A model generated the notes under the pieces. It saw only the letters and a list, made by a program, of their open reading frames with translations, had not been told where the DNA came from and searched no databases. DNA of 64,000 nt from Dyadobacter sp. UC 10 (GTDB taxonomy: Bacteria > Bacteroidota > Bacteroidia > Cytophagales > Spirosomataceae): positions 5,266,501 through 5,330,500 of the forward strand of contig NZ_VSRN01000001.1 of NCBI RefSeq assembly GCF_008369915.1, written 5' to 3'. A program made the position numbers and the translations under genes. This document shows positions 36,188-45,211 of the stretch, piece by piece; within the stretch, counting starts at the first letter, position 1, and each line of letters opens with the position of its first letter.

Positions 36188-36227
36188 AAAACGCGCCGCA
36201 TTTCCCAGGGATTTGCGCCGCGTTTTT
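36188..36227. terminator. Terminator between module 3 and hmp (convergent)
   Basis: A stem of AAACGCG and CGCGTTT, extended by CGCA/TGCG after one C-C mismatch (36189-36200 with 36214-36225), followed by TTT on the plus strand. It lies 39 bases after the sulfatase stop and just before the stop of the convergent hmp gene, so it may serve both. Confidence 0.7.
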
Positions 36228-36238
36228 GCATGCTTAGG

Positions 36239-37444
36239 TTAGTCGATAATCAATGTGGCCGGGCTGAATTCTTCGAAGTGAATCGAATCCGCGGAGATGC
36301 CCTGCGCTTTGAGGTATTGGTAATGTGTTTTGATAAATATGCCGGGGCCGCAGATGTAATAATCAGCGCCGGGCCTGATCGCATTGTCCAGCTTGCTCAG
36401 GTCAACATATCCTTCATAACAGCCGACTTCTACCTCATGCTCAATCTTGTCGTAAAAAGTATGGATATCCATAGCCTGATGGTGGCTGCCCCATTCGATC
36501 ACCTTGTCCCTGAACGCATGTACCTGATAACCCCGACAGCCGTGAATCCAGGTAACCGGTCTTTTTGAATTGGTCTGGGTGAGATAATCCAGCATACTGA
36601 TAAACGGCGTGAGCCCTACACCGCCGCTGATGAAGACGAGCGGCGTGTTTTTGCTGGTATTCAATACAAAATCACCCGACGGCGGAGCCAGTTCCACCAT
36701 GTCACCTTCTGCTATTGCGCTGTGTAACATGTTGCTGACATAGCCCGCCGGGTGTGTAGCATCTCCTTGTTCTTTTTTGACCGAAATGCGGTAATAGGTC
36801 CCGTTTGGCGCACACGAAATGCTGTATTGCCTGGGCTGGAACACGTTTAGTTCAGGTACATACAGGCGCACGGTAATGTACTGGCCGGGCGTGAAGTCGG
36901 CTACTGCGCCTTCATCCGACGGATAAAAATAGAAGGAAGTGATTTCGTCAGATTCCTGCACTTTCTTTTTCACTACAAACGGCCGCCAGCCACTCCAGCC
37001 CCCGGTTTGCGCCGCTGCGCGACTGTACAGTTCAGACTCAGCGCCCGTCATGATGGCCGCCAGCTGACCGTAGGCTTCCGCCCAGGCCTGCATGAGATCG
37101 GGGCCGGCAGCCGCTCCCAAAACCTCACTGATGGATGCCAGCAAATGGCGGCCCACGATCGCGTATTGCTCAGGCCGCACATTCAGACTGACGTGCTTAT
37201 GGGCGATCCGGCTTACCGCATTCGCAAGGACCGACGGGTTATCAATATGCTCGGCATAAGCCAGTACCGACATGGCCAGTGCGGTAGGCTGCACGCCGGT
37301 ATGCTGGTTGGCGCTGTTAAATATGTTTTTCAGCTCCGGATTTCCGGTCAGCATCCGGTTATAGAAGTAAGTGGTTAATGCTACACCGCTCTCGCGTAAA
37401 ATGGGCACTGTACTTCTGACGAGGTCTTTTTGTTCAGTTGTCAT
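36239..37444 (-). CDS. hmp: Flavohaemoglobin (nitric oxide dioxygenase)
   Basis: A 401-residue cytosolic enzyme that converts nitric oxide and oxygen to nitrate using NAD(P)H. The globin domain (about 1-140) keeps Tyr28 and Gln52 of the distal pocket and the proximal His84 in IAHKHVSLNVRPEQYAIVG. The FAD-binding part (about 150-265) contains FQPRQYSISCAP, and the NAD(P)-binding part (about 265-400) contains LVFISGGVGLTPFISML and ADYYICGPGIF. Length is that of the family. It is divergent from an Rrf2 regulator with three cysteines, the usual NO-response arrangement. An exact -7 box (TATGTTTG on the minus strand at 37485-37478) lies 33 bases before the ATG. Confidence 0.96.
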   Translation of the reverse strand: MTTEQKDLVRSTVPILRESGVALTTYFYNRMLTGNPELKNIFNSANQHTGVQPTALAMSVLAYAEHIDNPSVLANAVSRIAHKHVSLNVRPEQYAIVGRHLLASISEVLGAAAGPDLMQAWAEAYGQLAAIMTGAESELYSRAAAQTGGWSGWRPFVVKKKVQESDEITSFYFYPSDEGAVADFTPGQYITVRLYVPELNVFQPRQYSISCAPNGTYYRISVKKEQGDATHPAGYVSNMLHSAIAEGDMVELAPPSGDFVLNTSKNTPLVFISGGVGLTPFISMLDYLTQTNSKRPVTWIHGCRGYQVHAFRDKVIEWGSHHQAMDIHTFYDKIEHEVEVGCYEGYVDLSKLDNAIRPGADYYICGPGIFIKTHYQYLKAQGISADSIHFEEFSPATLIID

Positions 37445-37477
37445 AATTAATATATAAATACCTTTTTATCTTTTATG

Positions 37478-37485
37478 CAAACATA
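37478..37485 (-). promoter_or_regulatory. -7 box of the hmp promoter
   Basis: On the minus strand TATGTTTG matches TAnnTTTG exactly. CTTG at 37509-37506 lies 20 bases upstream as a partial -33 box. The predicted transcript would start near 37471 with a leader of about 27 bases. Confidence 0.5.
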
Positions 37486-37506
37486 GGCGATTTGCTAATA
37501 GCGGAC

Positions 37507-37517
37507 AAGAATATCTT
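37507..37517. promoter_or_regulatory. Candidate Rrf2 operator between hmp and its regulator
   Basis: AAGA-ATA-TCTT is a short inverted repeat. It covers the -33 position of the predicted hmp promoter and sits 5 bases upstream of the -7 box of the divergent regulator gene, so one bound protein could affect both. The sequence resembles the AAGAT...ATCTT ends known for NsrR sites, but it is short and this is a prediction. Confidence 0.35.
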
Positions 37518-37521
37518 TTAT

Positions 37522-37529
37522 TACTTTTG
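37522..37529 (+). promoter_or_regulatory. -7 box of the Rrf2 regulator promoter
   Basis: TACTTTTG matches TAnnTTTG exactly and ends 17 bases before the regulator ATG at 37547. The nearest TTTG (37491-37494) is 27 bases upstream, farther than usual for a -33 box. Confidence 0.45.
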
Positions 37530-37546
37530 AGTCTAATCCAAATGTT

Positions 37547-37984
37547 ATGGCGATTTTTTCGAAAACGTGTGAATATGCAATCCGGGCTGTCTTTTACATT
37601 GCGCACAAATCGCGTGATGGCAGTCGGGTAGGGATCAAGGATATTGCATCGGGGATAGATTCGCCGGAGCTGTACCTTGCCAAGATCCTTCAGGACCTGA
37701 GCCGTAAAGGATTGATCAGTTCTGTCAAAGGGCCGCACGGCGGATTTTATATCGAGAATTCGTCACTGGCGAAGCCGCTGAGTGACATTGTGGAAGCCGT
37801 AGACGGTAACGGTCTGTTTCATGGCTGCGGGCTGGGGCTTAAGCATTGTTCGGAAGTCAACCCCTGTCCTTTGCACAGCCAGTTTAAGGCGATCCGGGAG
37901 GAAATTTACCGGTTACTGAGCACTACGACAATTGGTCAGTTCAATGGGGAATTGGTAAATGGGTTATTATCTCTGAAAAAATAG
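37547..37984 (+). CDS. Rrf2 family transcriptional regulator, NsrR-like
   Basis: A 145-residue DNA-binding protein of the Rrf2 family. The winged helix occupies about residues 1-75 (MAIFSKTCEYAIRAVFYIAH, LYLAKILQDLSRKGLISSVKGPHGGF). Three cysteines, Cys94, Cys101 and Cys107 (HGCGLGLKHCSEVNPCP), sit where NsrR and IscR bind an iron-sulfur cluster; the first spacing is one residue longer than in the best-known members. Its position back to back with hmp suggests that it senses nitric oxide and represses hmp, and probably itself through the shared 102-base intergenic region. An iron-sulfur-cluster regulator role is the alternative, but no isc or suf genes are nearby. Confidence 0.88.
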   Translation: MAIFSKTCEYAIRAVFYIAHKSRDGSRVGIKDIASGIDSPELYLAKILQDLSRKGLISSVKGPHGGFYIENSSLAKPLSDIVEAVDGNGLFHGCGLGLKHCSEVNPCPLHSQFKAIREEIYRLLSTTTIGQFNGELVNGLLSLKK

Positions 37985-38084
37985 CGCTTGCATTCATTCC
38001 ATGCAACCTGCATCATTGAGCAACATACAGGTACTATTGTTTTATACCGCGGACACTTCAAAATGGGTCAGAACCAACTAAAAT

Positions 38085-38477
38085 ATGATTTCTGAAAACA
38101 CTAAATCTACAAACAAGGGAAGTGCGGCCGACCACCTCGCCAACGAAAGGACATTCCTGGCCTGGGTACGCACCAGCATTGGTATCATGGGCTTCGGCTT
38201 CGTTGTGGTTAAATTTTCGTTGTTTGTCAAACAGATCGGCGCTGCATTGGGTGAGGAGGCAGTAATCAAGCCGAGCGGCTATTCTCCCGTTATCGGTATC
38301 GTTCTGGTCGCGGTGGGTGCGCTCGCTACGCTGTTTTCGTACATCAGATATCACAACACCAGGAAACTGCTTGAAACCGGGCAGTATTACCATTCTACAT
38401 TGCTGATCAAATTGATGGCGGCCGCTATCTTTATCGCAAGCCTCCTGTTGATCGCCTATCTACTCGAAACGGCCTAA
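38085..38477 (+). CDS. DUF202 (YidH-type) membrane protein
   Basis: A 130-residue inner-membrane protein. It carries the DUF202 hallmark NERTFLAWVRTSIGIMGFGFVVVKF, followed by two more membrane segments (SPVIGIVLVAVGALATLFSYI and IKLMAAAIFIASLLLIAYLL), three in all. The family has no firm function. It stands alone, 100 bases after the Rrf2 gene; nothing else is seen in that gap. Confidence 0.9.
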   Translation: MISENTKSTNKGSAADHLANERTFLAWVRTSIGIMGFGFVVVKFSLFVKQIGAALGEEAVIKPSGYSPVIGIVLVAVGALATLFSYIRYHNTRKLLETGQYYHSTLLIKLMAAAIFIASLLLIAYLLETA

Positions 38478-38557
38478 TTTGTCACCGTATAAATTCACAA
38501 AGCTGGCGGTAATGGAGAATATGGTATATATTGGAATTTTATATATCATTATTCTCA

Positions 38558-40402
38558 ATGACTGAAATTTACAGTGAAAGAGCGCAGCAGTATTCGTCAA
38601 AAATTGGTGAATATGAAAAAGAGCTGCGCAGGCTCTCTACGATACGACTCTTCATTTTTATCGGATCGCTGATACTGGTTTTTGTTCTTGCCAATGAGCA
38701 GCTGGCCACTTTGCTGCTGGCCGTGGTTCCGATTAGCTTGCTCGCTTTTGGATTTGTATTGAACAGATACAAACTGACGGCCCGGGCGCTAAGCCGTTTC
38801 AAATTTTTGCGGGCGGTTAATGAACAGGAAATCAGTCGACTGGATAACAAATTGGCTGAGTTTCCAACCGGGCAGCGCTTTCTTGTCCGGGACCATCCTT
38901 ATGTTGCCGATGTCGATATTTTTGGTCCATACTCTCTTTTTCAGCTGCTTTGCCGGGCGACAACCGAATCGGGACAGGCACTGCTAGCAGGCTGGATGGC
39001 AGAACCCGCTTCGAAAAGCATTATTCTGAAAAGGCAGCAGGCGGTACAGGAGCTGGCGCGAAAGTTGGATTGGCGGCAGGCTTTTCAGGCGGCGGGGATG
39101 CCATTTATCAATTCCAAAAGCAGCTACGATAGTCTGCTCGATTGGAATGAAGAGTCCTCGAAATTCCTGCCGGAAAAGCGGAAACATCTGGCGATTGGTA
39201 TGCTCCTGGGCGTAGTCACTGTTATGGCGGCTACGTTTTTTGCCTGGCATCTGATCGACGTGCTCCGGCTCAGAAATTCGTTTTCGGTGGTATATATGTT
39301 TCCGCTGCTGGCTGCGCTGATCTGCAATAAATTCGTGCTCAAAAAATGGAAGACGGTCACAGAGGAAATCGCCGAAAAGCTGCGCCACAACGTCACTACA
39401 TTAAAAGGGTATGAAGCATTGATCAATGAAATCGAGTCGGAAACTTTCGGCCCGGGGTTATTGAGCGACCTGCAAATGCATTTTCGGGGCGAAGGCTACT
39501 CAGCAGCCGGGGAGATAAGGAAGTTGAGCCGGATACTCGACGTTTTTATACAGCGGTCAGGCAAAGATCCGATCGGCGGCAATGCTTTTTATGCCATTCT
39601 GAACCAAATTTTCCTGCTGGATATCTACTGGGTATTGCTGACGGAAGCCTGGAAAAGTAAAAATCGTGAAAACCTCCGGCGCTGGGCCGATGCGGTCAGC
39701 GAGTTCGAAGCATTTTCCAGTTTGAGCGGCTTTGCTTTTTCTAATCCGGGATTTCCTTTTCCGTCCATCAGCGACGAGCGTAATCTGGTCCGGTTTGCGG
39801 GACTCGGACATCCTTTGATCCATGTATCTAAGCGAGTCTGTAACGATTTTGCGCTTGCCGGCGACGGGTCGGTTGTGATGATTACGGGGTCGAATATGGC
39901 GGGAAAAAGTACGTTTTTGCGGACTATCGGCGTCAATCTGGTACTGGCGTTTATGGGAGCTCCGTGTTGTATGCGCAGCGGGGAAGTCGCGCCAGTCCGG
40001 CTTTTTACCAGCATGCGTACGCAGGACAACCTGGAAGAAGGCGTTTCTTCCTTCTATGCCGAACTCCGGCGGATTGAGCAGCTATTAAAGCTCGTCGAAA
40101 GCGGAGCGCCCGTTTTCTTTCTTTTGGACGAAATGTTCAAGGGTACCAATTCACAGGACCGTTACAAGGGTGGAATTTCGCTGATCAGGCAGCTAAGCGA
40201 AGGTCATGCTTTCGGCCTGATCTCCACGCATGATATTGAACTGGCTAAAACCGCAGGTAATTATCTTCCTGTCGTTAATTACAGCTTCAATAGCAGGATC
40301 AATGACCGTGAGATGCTTTTTGATTATACGCTTACGGAAGGACTTTGCAGGGATTTTAATGCCAGTGAGCTGATGAAAAAGAGTGGGATAAAATTGCTGT
40401 GA
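38558..40402 (+). CDS. MutS-like ATPase with membrane segments
   Basis: A 614-residue protein with a C-terminal MutS-type ABC ATPase domain but no mismatch-binding domain I. The Walker A motif GSNMAGKS lies at residues 444-451. Walker B is VFFLLDEMFKGTNSQDR, followed by GLISTHDIELAK, all like MutS. The N-terminal half has a hydrophobic hairpin at about residues 32-75 (LFIFIGSLILVFVLA, LLLAVVPISLLAFGFVL) and a second pair near 215-255 (GVVTVMAATFFAWHLI, SVVYMFPLLAALICNKF), suggesting membrane anchoring. The MutS lever/clamp region between them is reduced. I start at ATG 38558 (MTEIYSERAQQYSSK); the frame opens 9 codons earlier with TTG. Such proteins recur in Bacteroidota without a known role; a role in mismatch repair is doubtful. 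Confidence 0.88.
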   Translation: MTEIYSERAQQYSSKIGEYEKELRRLSTIRLFIFIGSLILVFVLANEQLATLLLAVVPISLLAFGFVLNRYKLTARALSRFKFLRAVNEQEISRLDNKLAEFPTGQRFLVRDHPYVADVDIFGPYSLFQLLCRATTESGQALLAGWMAEPASKSIILKRQQAVQELARKLDWRQAFQAAGMPFINSKSSYDSLLDWNEESSKFLPEKRKHLAIGMLLGVVTVMAATFFAWHLIDVLRLRNSFSVVYMFPLLAALICNKFVLKKWKTVTEEIAEKLRHNVTTLKGYEALINEIESETFGPGLLSDLQMHFRGEGYSAAGEIRKLSRILDVFIQRSGKDPIGGNAFYAILNQIFLLDIYWVLLTEAWKSKNRENLRRWADAVSEFEAFSSLSGFAFSNPGFPFPSISDERNLVRFAGLGHPLIHVSKRVCNDFALAGDGSVVMITGSNMAGKSTFLRTIGVNLVLAFMGAPCCMRSGEVAPVRLFTSMRTQDNLEEGVSSFYAELRRIEQLLKLVESGAPVFFLLDEMFKGTNSQDRYKGGISLIRQLSEGHAFGLISTHDIELAKTAGNYLPVVNYSFNSRINDREMLFDYTLTEGLCRDFNASELMKKSGIKLL

Positions 40403-40491
40403 TGGCATAATTTTTATAGTTACAGAATCTACCAATCCTGTAAGAGCAGCTACGCAGTGCGTTTCTTCCATTCATCATCAACCCATCCATT

Positions 40492-43400
40492 ATGCGTATT
40501 AATTATACACTGTTTCACATTGTTGTCCTCCTTTTGTTTTCCGTAAAAACGGCCTCTGCGCAAAGCAGGGAAGTTACCGGCGTGGTGCAAACCGCCACCG
40601 GCGAGCCGCTGCCCGGAGCTACGGTGCTGATTGCCGGCACCAGTACAGCGACCATCGCTGATGCGGACGGGAAGTTTTTAATCGCAGCTCAAAACGGGCA
40701 GACACTCCGGGTTACATTCATCGGCTATCTGGCATCGGAAGTTCCGGTGACGAACGAATCTTCCTACACCATCCAGCTCGCGGAGGACGCACAGAACCTG
40801 GAAGAATTCGTGGTGATTGGTTACCAGTCGGTTCGACGAACGGACCTGACGGGGGCGACGGGGATCATTGATGCACAAAATACAAACAAGCGCATTGCGC
40901 GATCGGTACCGGAGGCATTGCAGGGCATGACGCCCGGTGTGACGGTCCGGAATGGCGGTGCACCGGGCCAGGAGGCGGTGGTCAATATACGCGGACTGAG
41001 CACCTTGTTTGGAAACGCGAGCCCGCTGTATGTGATCGACGGAATGCTCGCCGACGCAAATACGACCGTCAATCCCAACGACGTAGAAACGATCCAGGTG
41101 CTGAAAGACGCCTCCGCGGCCGCTATCTACGGATCCCGTGCTGCGAATGGTGTGATCATTATTACTACCAAAAAAGGGAAAGAGGGGGCGCTGAAAGTGG
41201 ATGCATCGCTGCGGGTAGGTATCTCATCGCTGCCCAAAAAGTGGGATATGATGAATGCGCAGGAATATGTCGCCACGAATACACGCGCCTACCAGGCGGC
41301 GGGCTACGCATTGCAGCCGGCTGTGGCTGATTACAATGGTGCAGTGAATACCAACTGGGCCGACCAACTGCTGCAAGCGGGAAGTATCCAGGATTACAAC
41401 GTCAGCCTGTCGGGCGGCGGGAAGGATAGCAAGTACCTGATATCAGGTTCCTATTTCGCGGACGAAGGCGTGCTGAAAGCGCGGAATTTCAAGCGGGGCT
41501 CGATGCGGATCAATACCGAGGCGACGCGGAATAAATTTACTTTTGGAGAAAACCTGATGATTTCCAGTACCGAGCGGAATACGCCGTTTCAGGGTGGTTT
41601 TGCGGAGGGAAATGCATGGTATGATATGTGGACCAGTCTGCCGATCATTCCCGTGCAAAGCCTTGATCTGGTGAGTACTTCCAATCCCGGCGGATGGGGT
41701 TATGGTTCGTTCAATGCGCGGTCTTTTTCGAGAAATCAGGTTGCGATTAATGATATCACCAAAACTACCTACAACTTTTTCAAGGTACTGGGGAATGCTT
41801 TTGTCGATTATAAAATCTTCAAAGGCGTGAGTTACCGCTTCAATGCGGGGCTGGAAACCAGTTTTGACAAAACAAACAATGTCAGAAAGGAAGGGCTATG
41901 GTACTGGAACCAGTCGCCCGAGTTCAGCAGCGTCGGACAGACCCGCGCACAGTTCCTGAGCTACCTTTTTGAACACACGCTGAACTTCAACTTTGCTTTT
42001 AACAAACATAATTTAAACGGTGTCGTCGGCTATACCCAGCAAACGATCCGCAACGATGACGTTGGTGGGCGACGGTTACAGCTGGGTTTTTACGGCGGCG
42101 AGTATTTCACGACGATCAATTCGGCTAGCGGCGGCATGACTGCGACCGGAACGCGCTCTCAAACGCTTATCAACTCCGCGCTGGGCAGGTTGAACTACAA
42201 TTATGCGGAAAAATACTACCTCACATTCACGTTCCGCGCGGATAAGGACTCCCGCTTTTCACCCGCTCACCGGACCGGATATTTCCCTTCCGCAGCCGCT
42301 TCCTGGAAAATCAGCAATGAAGAGTTTTTTAAATCTGACCTCATTACGGAACTGAAACTGAGAGGCTCTTACGGTGTTCTCGGATCTGCGAATTTGAGCA
42401 ACTACCAGTTTACAGGATTTCTGAACCAGGCCCCCCGGGCAGTTTTCGGTTCGGGGCAGACAGAGTTTCCCGGCGCGACGCAGGCCAGACTTGTGTATGA
42501 AGATATTAAGTGGGAGCAAAAAGCGACGACCAATATCGGCGCGGACCTTGTACTGTTCAATAACAAGCTGGCTGTCACCGTAGATGCATTCCGCTCTGTC
42601 GCGAAAGACGTTTTGCTTTCGCTGCCGCTGCCGCTGTATATCGGCAATCTGCAGGGCGATCCGCTGGTGAATATCGGGTCTATCGAGAACAAGGGTATTG
42701 AACTTGATTTTGCCTACCGGCAAACTTCCGGGCCTTTTACGTGGAGTATCGCACCGAATTTCAGCATTATCCGCAATAAGGTACTGGAACTGGGTAACCT
42801 GGGCGTGGACGAAGATACCGGCGAGCCGAGAAACTATATCCAGTCGGGCAATACACGCTCGCAAGTCGGCCGCTCGATTGGCGAATATTACCTGATCAAA
42901 ACCGATGGGCTATTTCAAAACGACGAAGAAATACAGGCGCACAAGGCACAGGCTGCTTACGCGAAACCGGGCGATATCCGTTACGTGAACCGGATCGACC
43001 AGGGTACGAAGGATGATATCAATGACCGCGACCGCACTTTTGCAGGCAGTCCCTGGCCAAAATTCACTTCGGGCCTGATCCTCAACGGAACCTGGTCCGG
43101 CCTGTCTCTGAATGTTCAGTTTTACGGGGCATTCGGTCAGAAGATTTATAACGACGTCAGAAGGGATATTGACGGAATGGGCTATTCCAATTACCGGCGC
43201 GGTATTAACCCGTGGACACCTGAGAACACGAATACCGATTTTCCGAGGCTCGGGGTTGCTTACTCGACCGGGGCGGCCGGCGATCCTGCTTCTGCCGACC
43301 GGGGGATTATTTCCAACGTGCGCGGCAATACCGATCGCTGGCTGGAAAATGGTTCCTATCTGCGGCTAAGAAATGTAGAGCTGGCTTATGCTATTCCCGA

Positions 43401-43593
43401 AAGTGTGACCGGCAAGTTGTCTTTGAGCAATGCCAGAATATATGTGAGTGCACAAAACCTGCTCACTTTCACGAAATACACGGGGCTCGATCCTGATGTG
43501 GTGGGGGCAAATTTTAACCTCGAACCCGGCGTGGACCTGGGTGGCTATCCTTCGGCACGCATCATTTCATTCGGCCTGAACCTCGGTTTCTGA
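40492..43593 (+). CDS. SusC/RagA-type TonB-dependent receptor without STN domain, GH43 locus
   Basis: A 1033-residue outer-membrane transporter. A signal peptide (LFSVKTASAQ, cut near residue 24) is followed directly by a carboxypeptidase-regulatory-like domain (about 28-105, VTGVVQTATGEPLPGATVLI); there is no STN domain, which explains the shorter length and agrees with the lack of a sigma/FecR pair nearby. The plug signature is EEFVVIGYQSVRRTDLTGAT and VLKDASAAAIYGSRAANGVIIITTK, and the barrel ends RIISFGLNLGF. It is followed by susD after 31 bases and two GH43 genes, so the ligand is probably an arabinose- or xylose-containing oligosaccharide. Confidence 0.95.
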   Translation: MRINYTLFHIVVLLLFSVKTASAQSREVTGVVQTATGEPLPGATVLIAGTSTATIADADGKFLIAAQNGQTLRVTFIGYLASEVPVTNESSYTIQLAEDAQNLEEFVVIGYQSVRRTDLTGATGIIDAQNTNKRIARSVPEALQGMTPGVTVRNGGAPGQEAVVNIRGLSTLFGNASPLYVIDGMLADANTTVNPNDVETIQVLKDASAAAIYGSRAANGVIIITTKKGKEGALKVDASLRVGISSLPKKWDMMNAQEYVATNTRAYQAAGYALQPAVADYNGAVNTNWADQLLQAGSIQDYNVSLSGGGKDSKYLISGSYFADEGVLKARNFKRGSMRINTEATRNKFTFGENLMISSTERNTPFQGGFAEGNAWYDMWTSLPIIPVQSLDLVSTSNPGGWGYGSFNARSFSRNQVAINDITKTTYNFFKVLGNAFVDYKIFKGVSYRFNAGLETSFDKTNNVRKEGLWYWNQSPEFSSVGQTRAQFLSYLFEHTLNFNFAFNKHNLNGVVGYTQQTIRNDDVGGRRLQLGFYGGEYFTTINSASGGMTATGTRSQTLINSALGRLNYNYAEKYYLTFTFRADKDSRFSPAHRTGYFPSAAASWKISNEEFFKSDLITELKLRGSYGVLGSANLSNYQFTGFLNQAPRAVFGSGQTEFPGATQARLVYEDIKWEQKATTNIGADLVLFNNKLAVTVDAFRSVAKDVLLSLPLPLYIGNLQGDPLVNIGSIENKGIELDFAYRQTSGPFTWSIAPNFSIIRNKVLELGNLGVDEDTGEPRNYIQSGNTRSQVGRSIGEYYLIKTDGLFQNDEEIQAHKAQAAYAKPGDIRYVNRIDQGTKDDINDRDRTFAGSPWPKFTSGLILNGTWSGLSLNVQFYGAFGQKIYNDVRRDIDGMGYSNYRRGINPWTPENTNTDFPRLGVAYSTGAAGDPASADRGIISNVRGNTDRWLENGSYLRLRNVELAYAIPESVTGKLSLSNARIYVSAQNLLTFTKYTGLDPDVVGANFNLEPGVDLGGYPSARIISFGLNLGF

Positions 43594-43624
43594 AAAGCGG
43601 TCACTTATCTCAAAAGACATCAAC

Positions 43625-45169
43625 ATGAAAAAGATATTTTTGCTTACTATTCTAGTTTTGCTGGTCAATACGGCCTGCGATCGCGATTTCGACCAGCCTA
43701 ACCCGAACAACCCCACGATTGCTTCTTTCTGGAAAAGTGAGGCGGATGCAGTGAAGGGGATCAATGCAGTTTACAGCACTTTTCACCGGACAGCCACGCT
43801 TTATTCACGTTTTCTTTTTTACCACGGCATGCTGCGGTCGGATGAAGGTTACGGCTCCGGCGGCGATATTACGCTGAACAACGTCATGAGCTTCAACCAA
43901 ACCAACTACAACGAGGGGCTGACTGCCGGAACGTGGCAGAACCTTTTCATCGGCGTTTTCCGGGCAAATCAGGTGCTGGCTTATGTGCCTGGAATAAGTA
44001 TGGATGAGGCGCTCAAAACGCGTATTCTGGGGGAGGCGAAATTTCTAAGAGGGCTGTTTTACTTCAATCTGACGCTTTATTTCGGTCGCCCGCCGATTAT
44101 ACTGGAACCGTCCGAGCCGACTGACCGGCCGTCCAATGCAACCAATGCGGAAGCCTGGGCGCAGGTAGAAAAAGACCTGACGGAAGCTGCACCCGCATTA
44201 CCGCTCAGCTATACCGGCGACGATCTCGGGCGGGCGACGCGTGGTGCGGCCATGGGCTTGCTTGGAAAAGCTTATTTACAGCAAAATAAAAATCAGGAAG
44301 CTGCCAATGCACTGGCGTGGTTTATTACCGGCGCGGGAAAAGGATTGTACACATTGACCAGCAACTACCAGGACAATTTCAAAGCTTCCTCCGAGAACAA
44401 CAGCGAGTCGGTTTTTGAAATACAATTCCGGTTCAATCCGAATGAGAATACCGATGACGATGTGGACGAAACCCGCATTAACAACACAGGTACTTCCATC
44501 GCACAGTTTTATGCGCCCAGAGGAGTAGGATTTTCGGACGGAGGCGCGCGCCGCTGGCTTGCGGGGGAATTTAAAAAAGAAAACACCGCGCTGGGTACCC
44601 GCGACCCGCGACTTGCCGCGACCCTGCTTTTCGATTCCACGGATGTACGCGGCCCGCAGTTCACGATGGTTTATGGACAAACGTTCGCGAGCCGCTACGG
44701 GACCAGCACGGGAGAAAGCAGCGCAGTGTGGTTTCGTAAACAATTGAATGACAATGAGGCAGGCAGGACCGAGGAAGGCTTCCGGTCGCCGAATAACCAC
44801 CGGCTGCTGCGGTATGCTGACATACTGCTCATGTATGCGGAGGCGCTTAACGGGCTCGGACAAACCGCCCAGGCTTATCCTAATGTGGATATGGTAAGGG
44901 TGCGCGCAGGCCTGCGGCCGCTCACGCAGGTGCGCCCAGGATTATCGCAGGCGCAGTTTCTGGCGCAGATCAAACATGAGCGCATCACCGAGCTGGCTGG
45001 CGAAGGCTGGCGTTTTGCCGACCTGCAGCGCTGGGGCGACCTGGGGCCTGAGCTGGCCGCGCGTGACCCGGAATTTACCAATTTTGTAAAGAGCAGGAAT
45101 GAATGGTACCCGATCCCGCAATCGGATATTGACCTGAATCCTAACCTGACACAGAACCCGGGTTATTGA
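43625..45169 (+). CDS. SusD/RagB-type outer-membrane lipoprotein, GH43 locus
   Basis: A 514-residue surface lipoprotein. The lipobox LVNTAC puts the lipidated cysteine at residue 18, followed by DRDFDQPNPNNPTIASFWKSEADA. Conserved parts are EAKFLRGLFYFNLTLYFGRPPII, LRYADILLMYAEALNGLGQ, VRVRAGLRPL, IKHERITELAGEGWRFADLQRWGDLG and the tail PIPQSDIDLNPNLTQNPGY. It binds ligand for the SusC immediately upstream. Confidence 0.95.
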   Translation: MKKIFLLTILVLLVNTACDRDFDQPNPNNPTIASFWKSEADAVKGINAVYSTFHRTATLYSRFLFYHGMLRSDEGYGSGGDITLNNVMSFNQTNYNEGLTAGTWQNLFIGVFRANQVLAYVPGISMDEALKTRILGEAKFLRGLFYFNLTLYFGRPPIILEPSEPTDRPSNATNAEAWAQVEKDLTEAAPALPLSYTGDDLGRATRGAAMGLLGKAYLQQNKNQEAANALAWFITGAGKGLYTLTSNYQDNFKASSENNSESVFEIQFRFNPNENTDDDVDETRINNTGTSIAQFYAPRGVGFSDGGARRWLAGEFKKENTALGTRDPRLAATLLFDSTDVRGPQFTMVYGQTFASRYGTSTGESSAVWFRKQLNDNEAGRTEEGFRSPNNHRLLRYADILLMYAEALNGLGQTAQAYPNVDMVRVRAGLRPLTQVRPGLSQAQFLAQIKHERITELAGEGWRFADLQRWGDLGPELAARDPEFTNFVKSRNEWYPIPQSDIDLNPNLTQNPGY

Positions 45170-45211
45170 TATGTAGTGTTACAAAATTTTCTTTGCATTT
45201 AAACCTTGATC

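Noticed and set aside
36230..36568. A 112-codon plus-strand frame within hmp
   Set aside because: It lies antisense to the conserved NAD-binding part of the flavohaemoglobin and has no features of its own.
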